Origin: Sacculina carcini
Taxonomy: Eukaryota > Arthropoda > Thecostraca > Sacculinidae
Assembly (NCBI GenBank): GCA_916048095.2
Contig: OU696594.1
Location: 6,067,281-6,131,280 of the forward strand
Length of the DNA: 64,000 bases
Direction: 5' to 3'
Shown: one piece after another, positions 38,101-50,100 of the stretch
How the letters are laid out: each line of letters opens with the position of its first letter
How positions within the stretch are numbered: the first letter of the stretch is position 1
Made by a program: the position numbers and the translations under genes
Notes under the pieces: model-generated
What the model was told of the DNA's origin: nothing
Seen by the model: only the letters and a program-made list of their open reading frames with translations
Databases searched by the model: none

Positions 38101-41100
38101 ACGGCATCTGTGCGGCTCTTGTACTGCGGCACCAAGTCGCAACGCCACGCCGACTCGGACGGCTTCGTCTGGCAGCAGCAAGCCGAGGCTGGCGACAGGC
38201 AGCGCTGACAGCCAAGCGCCACTATGAGGAGCGGCTGCGGCTAGTAGACGGGCTCGGCACAACTGATCCGCACTTCCGAGGAGATGTTGTTGGCGGACGG
38301 AGGAAGATCGGTCATCCAGATGGCGCTGGTTCAGTGGCTCGCTCGTGCTGAAGTCCGGGCACATGGTGTCCACGAACTCCTCGATGGCTGCCACCAGAGA
38401 GCAGGGTTTGTGAGACAGTTAATGAGACAGACCAAGTCTCCGGTGGCTTCCAGCGAGGCGATGTGGGCAGGTAGTGCCACGTCGCTCAGCCGTCTGGCTC
38501 CGATACCTCCGTGGCGGACCGGAAGGGATGCCTGCACCCACTGTGCGTCCGACATGGCGACATTGCAGCAATCACTGATGGCCGATCTCAGCTGCTCGTC
38601 GATGTCCCACATTTGTTCGCGGGCCTGGTACACCGGAGCTGCTCTTAGCAGATACATTGCTCGCGGAACCGACGCATACCTGCTGATAAAGAACAGCGCC
38701 GGGTGCGAGCCGATGTTGGATGAGCGCTGAATCAGCAGGGACGTCTTGGCCTTGATTTCTTTCAGCGCCTCTACAATGCCACCAGTCTGCACTGGTGCGC
38801 CGAGCAGATGCAGGTCGGAGAGCGGCGTGATCGTGGCTGAAGCGAGCAGTGATGTGGCGGCAGCGGTCGGGTGCTCGGTCTCTGCTGGTCCTATGCCAGT
38901 GGCTGGACCCAAGCTCACGAGCTCGCATATACCAGCGTTGAGCTCGAGGCCAATGCTGCCGAGGGCCGGTATCAGGCGGTTTACGTCCGCAAGCACGACT
39001 TCTCTGGGGCCTGCCAGTGTGGCGTCGTCCAGGTACCACACGTTCAGAGGCGACTGGAGCGATTGGGCCACTGGGTCGACGGCGAGGGCGAAGAGCACGG
39101 GCCCTAGCGGATCTCCCTGCTGTACACCGCGACAGGACCAGATTCGCGTGGTGCCGTGGTACAACGGGGTTGGCTGGCCGTACGCCTGCTGGACGAGCGG
39201 TAATGCTGCGGGGTAACGACGGGCGACTTCGTCGAGCAGCGCGCGCCGACTGACGGTGTTGAAGGCGTTAGTCACATCCAGCTTCAGCAGAATGTGACCA
39301 TGCCGACCGTCCGTTTCGCTTGTGAAGGCGCGCGCGGCGTGCACGGCCGTTTCGCAGCCTAGTTTAGACCCCACTCCGAGCTGAACAGGGCGCAACTCAT
39401 GTGCAACTGCGCTGGATATCTTCCCGGCGACCAATTTGCTTGGCAGGCGCCGTAAAACGCCACCGACGGCTACTGGGCGCAACCCGCCGGATTTCTTGCG
39501 CAGTGCGACCAGTCGCGCGCTGTAAAATGCGTCCAGTACGAAGTCGGGGATGTGGCCGTGTACGCAGCAGTTGCACAGCTCCGTTAAAGCCCGCAAAAGC
39601 TGGACGCCGGCTTCGGCTGTTTGTGGAGCAATTAGCTGACGCAGGTGCAGCGGCCGAATCCCGTCCAGTCCGCCGGAAGAGCCTTTGGGCATGGAATTGA
39701 TTACGCTGCGGACCTCGTGTTCCTCGAAGGACAGCTCTGTTCGAATCGTATGTGATTGAAGCTGCTCGTCCAAAGCCGGCGGATGTTTGCGCTCGAGCTC
39801 CTTTGTCACTGCGCCATTATGCCCGGCCAAGCAGTCACTGGACGTGAGCAGACGGAGAGCTCCGCCAATCTCGCCATCAGCGCACTTGGCTCTGACTCAG
39901 CGGGTTCTGGCCTTGTCCTGGTCCTGCTGTGACCGTGGTCGGTTAAGCGTCCCTCGGCTTTTCGGCGCTGCTGCGTCGGTGCTTATTGCACCAGTTAACG
40001 CATAGGAGAGCAACTTCCACCAGGCCGAGAGGGAGCGCTGTTCCAGAGCCGCCATGATGTGCTGGGCGAGGTCGGCTGCCACTCGATGACGCAGCGCACG
40101 TGGGACATGCTGACGCACTCGGCGTTGCTGTCTGAGCTCAGCAAGCGCCGCAGCCAGGTCTGCCGGAGTGGTGATGTTGTTACCGTCGACTGGCGGGTCC
40201 ACGTCGCCATCCGCACCGCGGCTCTGCATGCACGCCCCGCAATGCCACACCGGCAAGACGTCGGCTTGTGCCCGGGTGATTCCGACGCAGGTGAGGTGGA
40301 AGAACCGCTCACATTGCGCGCAGGAAATCACCCGCCTTCTGCTGATGATAGTGCCGCAGTGATGACACGGCTGCGCGGGGTTGGATCGTGTGTCTGCGCT
40401 GGGGGCCCGCTCGGCCTGCATTCCGACAGCTTGGCAACGGGCTAGACGGCACGGAGCACACGATCTGTCGCGCGGAGTGAGACGGCAGCTGCCCCCGCGG
40501 TCGCACTGTCCCTGTCGCTCACCGCTCTCCTGGTGTCGCCGCCAGAATATGTCGCATGCTCTGCAGAGAGCCACATCATTGTGCGTCTGTCGCACTCCGT
40601 TTGTGGAGTCACAAACAGCGCACGACGAATGATGTAGCTCTTGCGTCATTGCAGGATTAAAATTGTCTTGTAGACGATTTTTTCTTACTTTGTCGCAAGC
40701 GCCCCTTGTTATATTTCGCGTGAATCTACCTGTATTGTGCTTATTGTGTATTGCATGGTATTGTATTTTGGACTATATATAATTGTGTGTGCGTGCATGT
40801 GTATTTGTGTGCGTACGTGGGAGTGTGATTTTGTGTACGTTGTTGTATGCGCGCGCGGAGGTAGCTGCGTTGCATAAGCGCGAGCGATGAGTGCATGCAT
40901 GCGCGAGTGGTATCCGCCCGGAGTCAACGGTCGCTCCTGCATGTTGGGCAGTGCGTTACTGGTGAAGTGAGAGTGTGGTGTTTGTGCGGTGGTTTATTGT
41001 TGTTCGGTGGAGAGAGTAGCATTTAGTGCATTGTGTTGCGGTGTGATCGTGTGGAATTGTGCTTTCTTGTTCTTTTTTATTTTTCGTGCTTACATTCAAA

Positions 41101-44100
41101 TACAAGCTAACCGGCCCTTCCTAAAAATGGAATCTTCATGTGGTTTCGACGCTCGCGTGATACCAGAATTTGATGGTCAGAGTGACATTGTGGAATGATG
41201 GACTCGCACGGAGATGATGTGTCAGCTCAAAGGCGTCGATGTGATGAGCGTAGTGCCACTACGTCTCTCAAAAGGTGCGTTTGTTGTGTGGTCCCAACTG
41301 CCGGATGAACTTCGCCGTTGTGCGAAAAGGACTCGCAGCGCTTTGTTCTCGGCGTTTGGAGTGGACAGATTCCGTGCATACGCTCTGTTCACCAGTCGTC
41401 GTCTGCAAGAAGGTGAGTCGCCTGACGTATATTCAGCAGATTTGAAAAAACTCGCTGTTTCATTCGGTGGCGTATCCGATAATCTGCTGATATGTGCATT
41501 TGTAAATGGCCTACCCGATCACGTGGCGACCAGTATTCGTGCAAGCACAGTGTCAGAGTCTCTGTCGTTGAGTGATATTACGAGCAGAACTCGCATGGTG
41601 TTACAAACGACAAAAAGCCCATCAAACTGTCTAGCCGCCAATGCCGGGTCGCTTTCACCTCGAAAATGCTATATTTGTAATCAGACTGGTCATTTGAGTA
41701 GAGATTGCCCCAAAAGGAAATATCGGATACGATGTTATAATTGTTCCAAATTGGGTCACATGGCGAAGGACTGTCAGGGAAACGAGGAAGGAGAGGGCTC
41801 GTCAGCGCCAGCACCCTCTCCTCAGTGAGCAATGAGGCACTTCCTTCAGTCACTGTGTTTATTGATCAACGTGAGTCTTGTGTGCTTGTTGATACCGGTT
41901 GTTCTCGCTGCATTGTGTGGAGTGGAGTTTCTAGAACATGGACACCAGTAACGACTCATGTGAATACTCTGGGTGGCATGAGCTTTGACTGTTCGGGTGT
42001 TAGTGAATGTTGTGTGAGTGTCGAGGAACAGTCATTTGAGGTGAAAGCCCTTGTTGTGCAGCACAAGCCGATGGGATATGATGCGATTCTGGGGATGAAC
42101 GCCATATCAGCGCTGGGGGGTGTTTGCGTACGTGCTGACGGTAGGGTGCGTTTTCAAGTGAGTGCCAAGGCCGCATACTATACTGCGGCTGGTGATATTG
42201 TTGAGTCAAAACCTGGGCATGAGGCACGGTTTGATGCAGTTAAAACATGTGGACTTGCAAGTGGAAGTGGCTTGGCGACCACGAGCCTCATCGTTTGACA
42301 AACGAAACTGCACAATATCATGTGAGGCAACACGCCAAGGAGGCATTTGACAGAGAGATAAATGAGTGGATCAGCAAAAAACGGTTGACTCCCTATGATG
42401 AGAGTGTACATGGGCCTGCTCGCTGTTTAATTCCTCTGATGGCAGTGACCCAAAAGAACAAGAACAAAGTGAGACCGGTCCTTGATTTCCGAGAATTAAA
42501 TAAACACATTGACACTCGTTCTGCAGATGCTGACGTATGCAATGAGAAGCTGAGGGAATGGCGGATGAAGGGAGACAATGTGTTTATCATGGACCTCAAG
42601 AAAGCCTACCTGCAGATATCAGTGGACAGTTCGTTGTGGCCTTTCCAGACGGTGAAGTTCAATGGTGTGCTGTACTGCTTGACCAGGCTTGGATTCGGGT
42701 TGAGTGAGGCGCCCATGATCATGCATACGGTGGTTGACTCGGTGATGGCACAAAACGACCAGATAAGGCGTGGTACATCGGCATATGTTGACGATGTCCT
42801 CATTGATGGAAACATTGTGTCACCCGACGCAGTGAAGGAGCACTTTGCCAAGTACGGTGTTGAATCGAAGGAGATTCAAAAGCTCTCTGACGGAACACGT
42901 GTGCTCGGCTTACACGTGTTTTCATCAGAGTCTGACAAGTTGATGTGGAAAAGGGACAATGCTGTGGGTGAGTGTCCGCAACAGCTCACGAGACGAGTCG
43001 TGTTTTCTTTGTGCAGTACTTTGGTGTCGCATTATCCTGTCGGTGGCTGGTTGCGAGTTGCCGCTTCGTACATCAAGCGACTTGCATCCGAAGCGACAAA
43101 CCGCTGGGACGAACTGATTTGTGACTCGGCACTCCAGAGTCATGTGAAAGAAGTGATGTCGAGACTACAGCATAGCGATCCCGTGAGAGGCGTGTGGAAG
43201 ATCGATGATGATTTGGCGAATGTATGGGTGGACGCTAGCAACATTGCCATTGGTGCGTTGGTTGAGGTAAATGGCGAGACAGTGGAAGATGCTTGCTGGT
43301 TGAGAAGGGACAGCCACCACATAAACCTTAGTGAGCTAGAGGCCGTGATAAAGGGGCTTGGCCTGGCGATTAAGCTCAAATTTCGAAAAATTCGGGTTTT
43401 CACAGATTCATCCACGGTGCATTTATGGCTCAGAGGACTTCTAACGGCAAAAGAACGTGTCAGGACAGCTGCCTGTAGTGAGTTGTTGATCAGGCGCCGA
43501 CTAGAGATCATTGGTGGATTGTTGGACGAGTAAAACTTGACTGTTGAAGTAATGAAGGTGGCGTCTGAGAGGAATAAAGCAGATTGCCTGACTCGTGTGC
43601 CTGGTCACTGGTTGAAACAGGACAAATCAGTGTGTGCCGCAGGTGCTGAACCGACTGACGTGCGTTCTCGCATCCGGCAGACTCACCACGCTGCCGGACA
43701 TCCGGGCATCCACCGAACGCGGTACTTTTGCCGGAGGAAAAAGCTTTACGTGAGCAAGCGGGAAGTCGCAGATGTTGTGAGGTCGTGTGACATCTGCAAT
43801 TCGATTTGTCCGGCCTCAGTGAAATGGAGACACGGTAATCTGAGCGTGAATCAAAACTGGCACCGACTGGCAGCAGATTTTGTGCATATGCGTGATTTGT
43901 TGTATGTGTCTGTCATCGATTGTGGTCCTTCGAGGTTTTCTCTCTGGCGCAAGGTTCGCACTCGCAGCAGCGATGAAGTGGCAGACATTTTCGATGACAT
44001 TTTTTGTGAGCGTGGACCCCCAAATGAGATACTTCTGGACAACGACACATCTTTTCGTGGACAGGCTTTTGTGCGGGCGATGGAACGTTGGGGTGTGAAC

Positions 44101-47100
44101 ATTCGATATCGGTGTGCTTTTCGCCCAGAAGGAAACGGCATAGCGGAGAGGTCGCATCGGACAGTGAAGACCATTGTTGCGAGGAAACAGTGCAGTGTGA
44201 GAGAGGCTGTGATGCTGCACAATTTGACGCCAAGCGATGACGCCGGTCGCAGACCTGTTGATTGTGTGTATCGATACAGAGTGCGAATGCGTGACGAACT
44301 CCCGCGACAGCGCAGCACATCTGTTCGTGGCTGCGATTATGAGGTCGGCGATCCTGTCTGGGTGAGGCAGCGCGGAGACCGGTGTGATGCTGTCTGTCGC
44401 AGGGGTACCGTCACAAGTGTCGTGTCAGACCTCGTTGTCGCCGTCGATGGCATCAACAGGCACGTGGGTGATGTCAGACCACGGGCGGAGACGGAGAACG
44501 GTGGCGGCACGAACTCATTGGTCGAGGCGAGCGGTGACGTGGCGGACGACGGCGAGCCTGCCGTCATGGTGTACGGCGAGAGGACTGCCGGGACTGGTCC
44601 GGCGAGTAGCGGTCAGCAGCAGACGCGACCACAGCGACAGAGTCAGCGTCCGGTGCGGTTCAATGATTATGTTGTGTATAATTCTAATCGGGCATAGTGA
44701 TTCTTAGAATCAGGGTGATATGTATTGTGCTTATTGTGTATTGCATGGTATTGTATTTTGGACTATTTATAATTGTGTGTGCGTGCATGTGTATTTGTGT
44801 GCGTACGTGGGAGTGTGATTTTGTGTACGTTGTTTTATGCGCGCGCGGAGGTAGCTGCGTTGCATAAGCGCGAGCGATGAGTGCATGCATGCGCGAGTGG
44901 TATCCGCCCTGAGTCAACGGTCGCTCGTGCATGTTGGGCAGTGCGTTACTGGTGAAGTGAGAGTGTGGTGTGTGTGCGGTGGTTTAGTGTTGTTCAGTGG
45001 AGAGAGTAGCATTTAGTGCATTGTGTTGCGGTGTGATCGTGTGGAATTGTGCTTTCTTGTTCTTTTTTATTTTTCGTGCTCACATTCAAATACACTACCA
45101 TAATTTTTCCTGGTGATTTTTTCTTCAAAATTAACCGTTAACGAACTACCGAACTTACTCAAAATGAAGTCAATACGAGCATACAATATCCGAAACAAGC
45201 ACTCTACCCTACACACACCATCCAAACTACACCCACTCTACCACTCCTCACATCTCTCTACACGACTATACAATTTCCTGACACCATAGCACTATTAAAA
45301 CCAAGTAAATTCAACAGCATTACAAAAACACGTCCGCACGCCACGACTGACTACACACGACTCAGGTGTGTGTGTGTGTATCAGTGTGTCGGTGTCGGTG
45401 TGTGTATGTGTGTTTGTGTGTCGTTGTGTATGTGTGTTTGTATGTCGGTGTGTTTGTGAGTCGGTGTGTGTGTTTGTGTGTCGGTGTGTGTTTGTGTGTC
45501 GTTGTGTTTGTGTGTTTGTATGTCGGTGTGTTTGTGTGTCGTTGTGTGTTTGTGTGTCGTTGTGTGTTTGTGTGTCGTTGTGTGTTTGTGTGTCGTTGTG
45601 TTTGTGTTTGTTTGACTAGTTGTGCTACGCGATGTGAGCTTCACGCGGCTTTTTTGCTCGGTATTTTAATCGTGCACGGCAGTCAATTAAACCTGTATAT
45701 AACACGTCTCACTGTGTCAGCTCATCTAAAACCAGCTAACTGCCAGTATACTCAAGCAGGGAGCCGGGTTGTAATGAACAAATCCGGGTCATGATAAGAA
45801 GTGCCAACTTGTGACACACCAGAGTTCAGCAACCAAGTCACTTATGAGCCTTATAATCCCATCATCCTGTCTGTTTTCCAGTAGATTCATAATTCATATT
45901 TCTACTGAATTATGTGTTTTGTGTGCACAATACTATTTTGTCATTGGTTTCATACATCGATCCGTGTGAAATGGTATTGTTGCGTGTCTGGTTTGCATCG
46001 GGTCCAGTTTCTCACTATGTTCTCCTCTTTGGCTCTGCTATCAGCTCAATTGCCTCGATCTTCTCTGTTATTCAAGTTGGTGGCGAATAGTAGCTGAGTC
46101 AGCTTCAAGCTTCGTTCCACCTTGCTGTGGCTCAGATCTGGCAGCACTTCAATTGACAGTGTTTCAAGTATTTCAATTAGCTCCATGTGTTGTTGTTTGT
46201 TGGGGCGCAGTACTATTAGTGTGCACTCCAGCTTCAGCCTGACTATACAAATTGCTGATTTGCGTGTCATTTTGAGTCACTCATTTATCCTGCATTTCGT
46301 GTTCATCTATTCCCATTCACACATTCATTATGTTATGTTGATATGTCTGTGTGTCTGTATTACCTGGTAATAAAACTATCGCACATAAATAAATTGAGCT
46401 TGTCTGTATTTGTCTGTATTTGTGTGTATTTGTGTGTGTGTATCAGGCTGACCCACGAGAACGCCGAGTTGAAGTACAAAACCCAGGTTGATTTGCAGAA
46501 AATTGCCGAGTTATCCAAGCTGAAATCACAGGTAACTGTGATCCTCACACTTCTATATACATGCATATATGTTGCTTTATGTGCACTGTTTTCGCCACTC
46601 TATGGCATGTGTATACTTCCTGAAGCTGTGTCGTTGCATTATTTGTCAAATCTGTTCAGCTGTTTTGTATGTGTGTTCGTTCAAGTATATATATACTAGC
46701 ATTAAAACCCGACCGTTGTGCGGAACAATTCATAATATTGAATTTGTATTCAATTCATAAGAGAAAAGGAATATGAATTAAGAAAGAGTGGAGTAAACCC
46801 ATAACAATGTCTAAATTTCTATATTTTAATATTTGTTTATATATTAGTTTGCCTAAGCCGCCTCATATTTGAACCTGCCCGTCGTGCTGAATAATTCAGA
46901 ACTCAGACACGAAACGATGAAAAATGACTACACTATTTCATCATAATGTTTCCAAAATATATGGATAACTTAACATAACTATCTAGCATTAAAACACGCC
47001 CGTTGGGCGGAGCAATTCATACAATAAAATTAATATTCAATTGAAAAAAGAAGAGATACGAATTATATAGAAAAAATTAACCCCATTAAAAGTCTTATCT

Positions 47101-50100
47101 AATAGAAAAGTATAAAGGTGAATATTCTTATTTATATTTGGACAAAATATTCCCCTCAAATAGCATCATATTTAAGCCTGCCCGTCGTACGGAATAATTC
47201 AGAACTCAAACACAACATAATGAAAAATGATGAAAAATGAAACATTTTCATCAGAATGTTTCCAAAATATATTTATAACTTAACATAATTCCCCAACATC
47301 ATTCGCACAAGTAGTATTATACTTTTACCAGTATAATATTAACTGCCAAGAAATGCATACACATACATTTATATACATTTATATACATACATTATATTCC
47401 GCATTCATATTAAACTCAATATAACCTGATACAATCCTACCAAACCCAACCCAACCATCCCATCTTATCTTATATCATCTCATCCCCTCTTAGTATCAAA
47501 CACGCGGCCCACCAATAATGTTCTCGCAGCCCGCCAATATAATATAGTAACCAAACTGTAAGACAGATTAATTCACATTTATTGTATAAGGTGATTTATT
47601 ACATATTATTTAATTTAAGTTCTCATCTAGCATTTAAACCCGCGCGTCGTGTGGAACAATTCATAAAACAAAGGATATAAATTGAAAAGTCTAAATGTAA
47701 TGATTCTTAGTTTAATTTTGACAAAATATTTTCCCTCATCCCGCCTCATAGAAACCCGCCCGTCGTGCGGAATAATTCAGAACTCGAACACGATCCGTTC
47801 TGGACCTTGATGTCAAATCCGTTAGTTTTATATATGAACTCATTCTATGCGGTGAAATTGAATGTTCTATTGTCTATAGTTTTGCCCGCGGGACATTAAT
47901 ATTTCATAAAAATGATCCATTGCTTCGTTTGCGTTTGAAGTCCTGATCTATACCATTGAACCCGCGCAATAATGTCACCTCATATTCAAGCATACACACA
48001 CATACAGACAGATAATATATTTTAATATGATAAAATATATAAAATATGTTACACAATATAATAGTCCAAATGTTAATTTTTCATATTTTAATTTTGACAA
48101 AATATTATTCTCAACCCGCCTCATATTTAAACCCGCCTGTCGTGCGGAATGATTCAGAGCTCAGACACGAAACAAACACAATTAAAAATGATGAAAACTT
48201 GTCATCAGAATGTTTCCAAAATATATTTTTAGCTCAACATCATTTACCAACATCATTTGGTCAAGTACTATTCTACTTTTCCCGCTATAATATGTACTGC
48301 TAAAAATTATCATATTTTCTGCTAACTTTAAACCCAATATAACTTGAACCAAACCTACCAAACCCATCCCAACCGTCCCATCTTTACCCAACCCAGCCTA
48401 ATCTATGGTGATATAACTTAATAGTTTGTCATCACAAAATATTCTGATTTAATCATAATTTGTAATCAGAAGCTTGATATAATCGACCCCAGGGATCCCA
48501 AACACGCGGCCCACCAATACTTTTCTCTCAAACCGCCAATATAGTATCGGAACCAAACTGTAAGGCAGCTAAATTCACATTTGTTGCATAATGCGATATA
48601 ATTATACACCATTCAAGTCACATTTACATTGTTGAGTCTGGATCTTGGAAGTCAAGCCCGTGAGTTTTGTATATCGATTCATTCCACACGGTGAAATTGA
48701 ATGTTTAACCCGCTCGTCGTGCGGGGTAAACCCGTTTGTTAAACCCACCCGACGTGCGGAAGAATTAATAAAACAAAATTAGTACATATTTAAAAGCAAA
48801 AAGCAAGTCTAATAGAAAACTCTAAATTGTAAAATCTAAACCAATAGAAAATTCTTGTTCTGAATTTGCATATTCTTATTGTAATAATTGACGAAATATT
48901 ATTCAGTCAACCAGCCTCATATTTATGCCCGTCCGTCGTGCGGAACAATTCATAAGATAAAATTCATATGCAATTCAATTCATAAATCAAAAGGAATGCA
49001 AATAGAAAAACAAACCAAACCCATATGAGATTTTTGGACAATATATAAGTCTAAATGTGAAATTTAGATTTCATTTTGACAAAATGTTTTTCCACAACCC
49101 GCCTCATATTTAAAGCTGCCCGTCGTGCGGACTAATTCAGAACTAAAACACGAAACAAACACAAATATGATTGATTGAAAATGACTAAACATTGTCATCT
49201 AATGCTTCCAAAATATATGTAACATCATTTGCTCAAAAACTAATATACTTTTAACGCTATAATATTTACTGCTAAAATTATCATATTTTCCGCTATCATT
49301 TAAACCCAATGTCATGAAACTCAACGAACCTGAACGAAAGGCTTTATTAAACTCAAAATTCACGACATATCTGTGAACGATCAAATAATACATTTAAGCA
49401 TCATACATCATACACAACAATTAACGCATCAAATTTACAAAATATAAGAGAGCGGATTCTCAACTTGTAACAGCAATGTTCATTGAGCACAACACGTATT
49501 TAGTTACATATTATAAACGAGACTATACGAAAACATACCGAAAACAACCCTTCCCAAATAACAAACACTTCGAGTGGAAAATACATCGCCGCACTTCGCT
49601 CAGAGGGAAACCAGTCACTAGCAATAGCAAGGATGCCAGATCATAACACTCTCCCCATGTAATAAAAATTAATGCTGGTATTTCCTGTTCAAGACGACAC
49701 GTCGTCCTGATCGAGTTCTTGGCGGTAAGAACTTCAACGCGGTCTCCGTGTCGGCGACATCAGCGGGTGAGTCTTCAGAAGTACCGAGGTTGACGGCACC
49801 TTCACTATCTGGGTCGCAAGTTGTTCTCGAAGAGTCTTCAGCGCCAGCCACGGACTCTGGATTGAGTGTCCGAGGAGAGATGTCAACGTTGGCGTTTTCG
49901 GCCGAAGTGGTATTTGATTCATCATATGACTTATCACTGAAAGCCGGAAGTGGTGCGAGGTCATCGGTAGACACGGAAGATTCCCGTCCGTCAGAGTGGC
50001 GGATTCTAGCGACTTTCGGGCTAGACGATAGTATTTCCACCGGCTCTACAAGAGCGTCAGACTTGCTGGTACGGACGAACTTCCTGAGCAATGCAGGCCC

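Larger units (their letters stand above)
40731..45094 (+). mobile_element. Ty3/gypsy-like LTR retrotransposon, decayed, nested
   Basis: 4364 bp with 374-bp LTRs (40731-41104 and 44721-45094) that start TGTATT and end AATACA, and a perfect 5-bp target duplication CTACC (40726-40730, 45095-45099). I count about nine differences between the LTRs. It is inserted in the 5' UTR of the minus-strand RLE element, so it is the younger of the two. Coding order gag, protease, RT, RNase H, integrase. It has a nonsense codon in gag, a frame break between protease and RT, and a nonsense codon before the integrase, so it is not autonomous. Confidence 0.9.
37517..45365 (-). mobile_element. RLE-type non-LTR retrotransposon with nuclear-receptor-like finger (interrupted)
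   Basis: The element runs right to left: 5' UTR 45365-45095 and 40730-40650 (split by the LTR element at 40731-45094), coding 40649-37573, then a 3' UTR ending in a T7 run on the plus strand (an A tail) at 37517. The coding order is nuclear-receptor-like C4 finger, PHD finger, reverse transcriptase, CCHC knuckle and PD-(D/E)XK-type endonuclease, as in the R2/NeSL group except for the first domain. This copy is dead: TGA at 39899-39897 and a frameshift near 38395. It sits inside a GTGTATCA microsatellite, which may be its preferred target. Confidence 0.8.

Noticed and set aside
37823..40632. Plus-strand frames opposite the RLE element
   Set aside because: They are shadows of the G+C-rich minus-strand coding sequence; the RT, PHD and endonuclease motifs are all on the minus strand.
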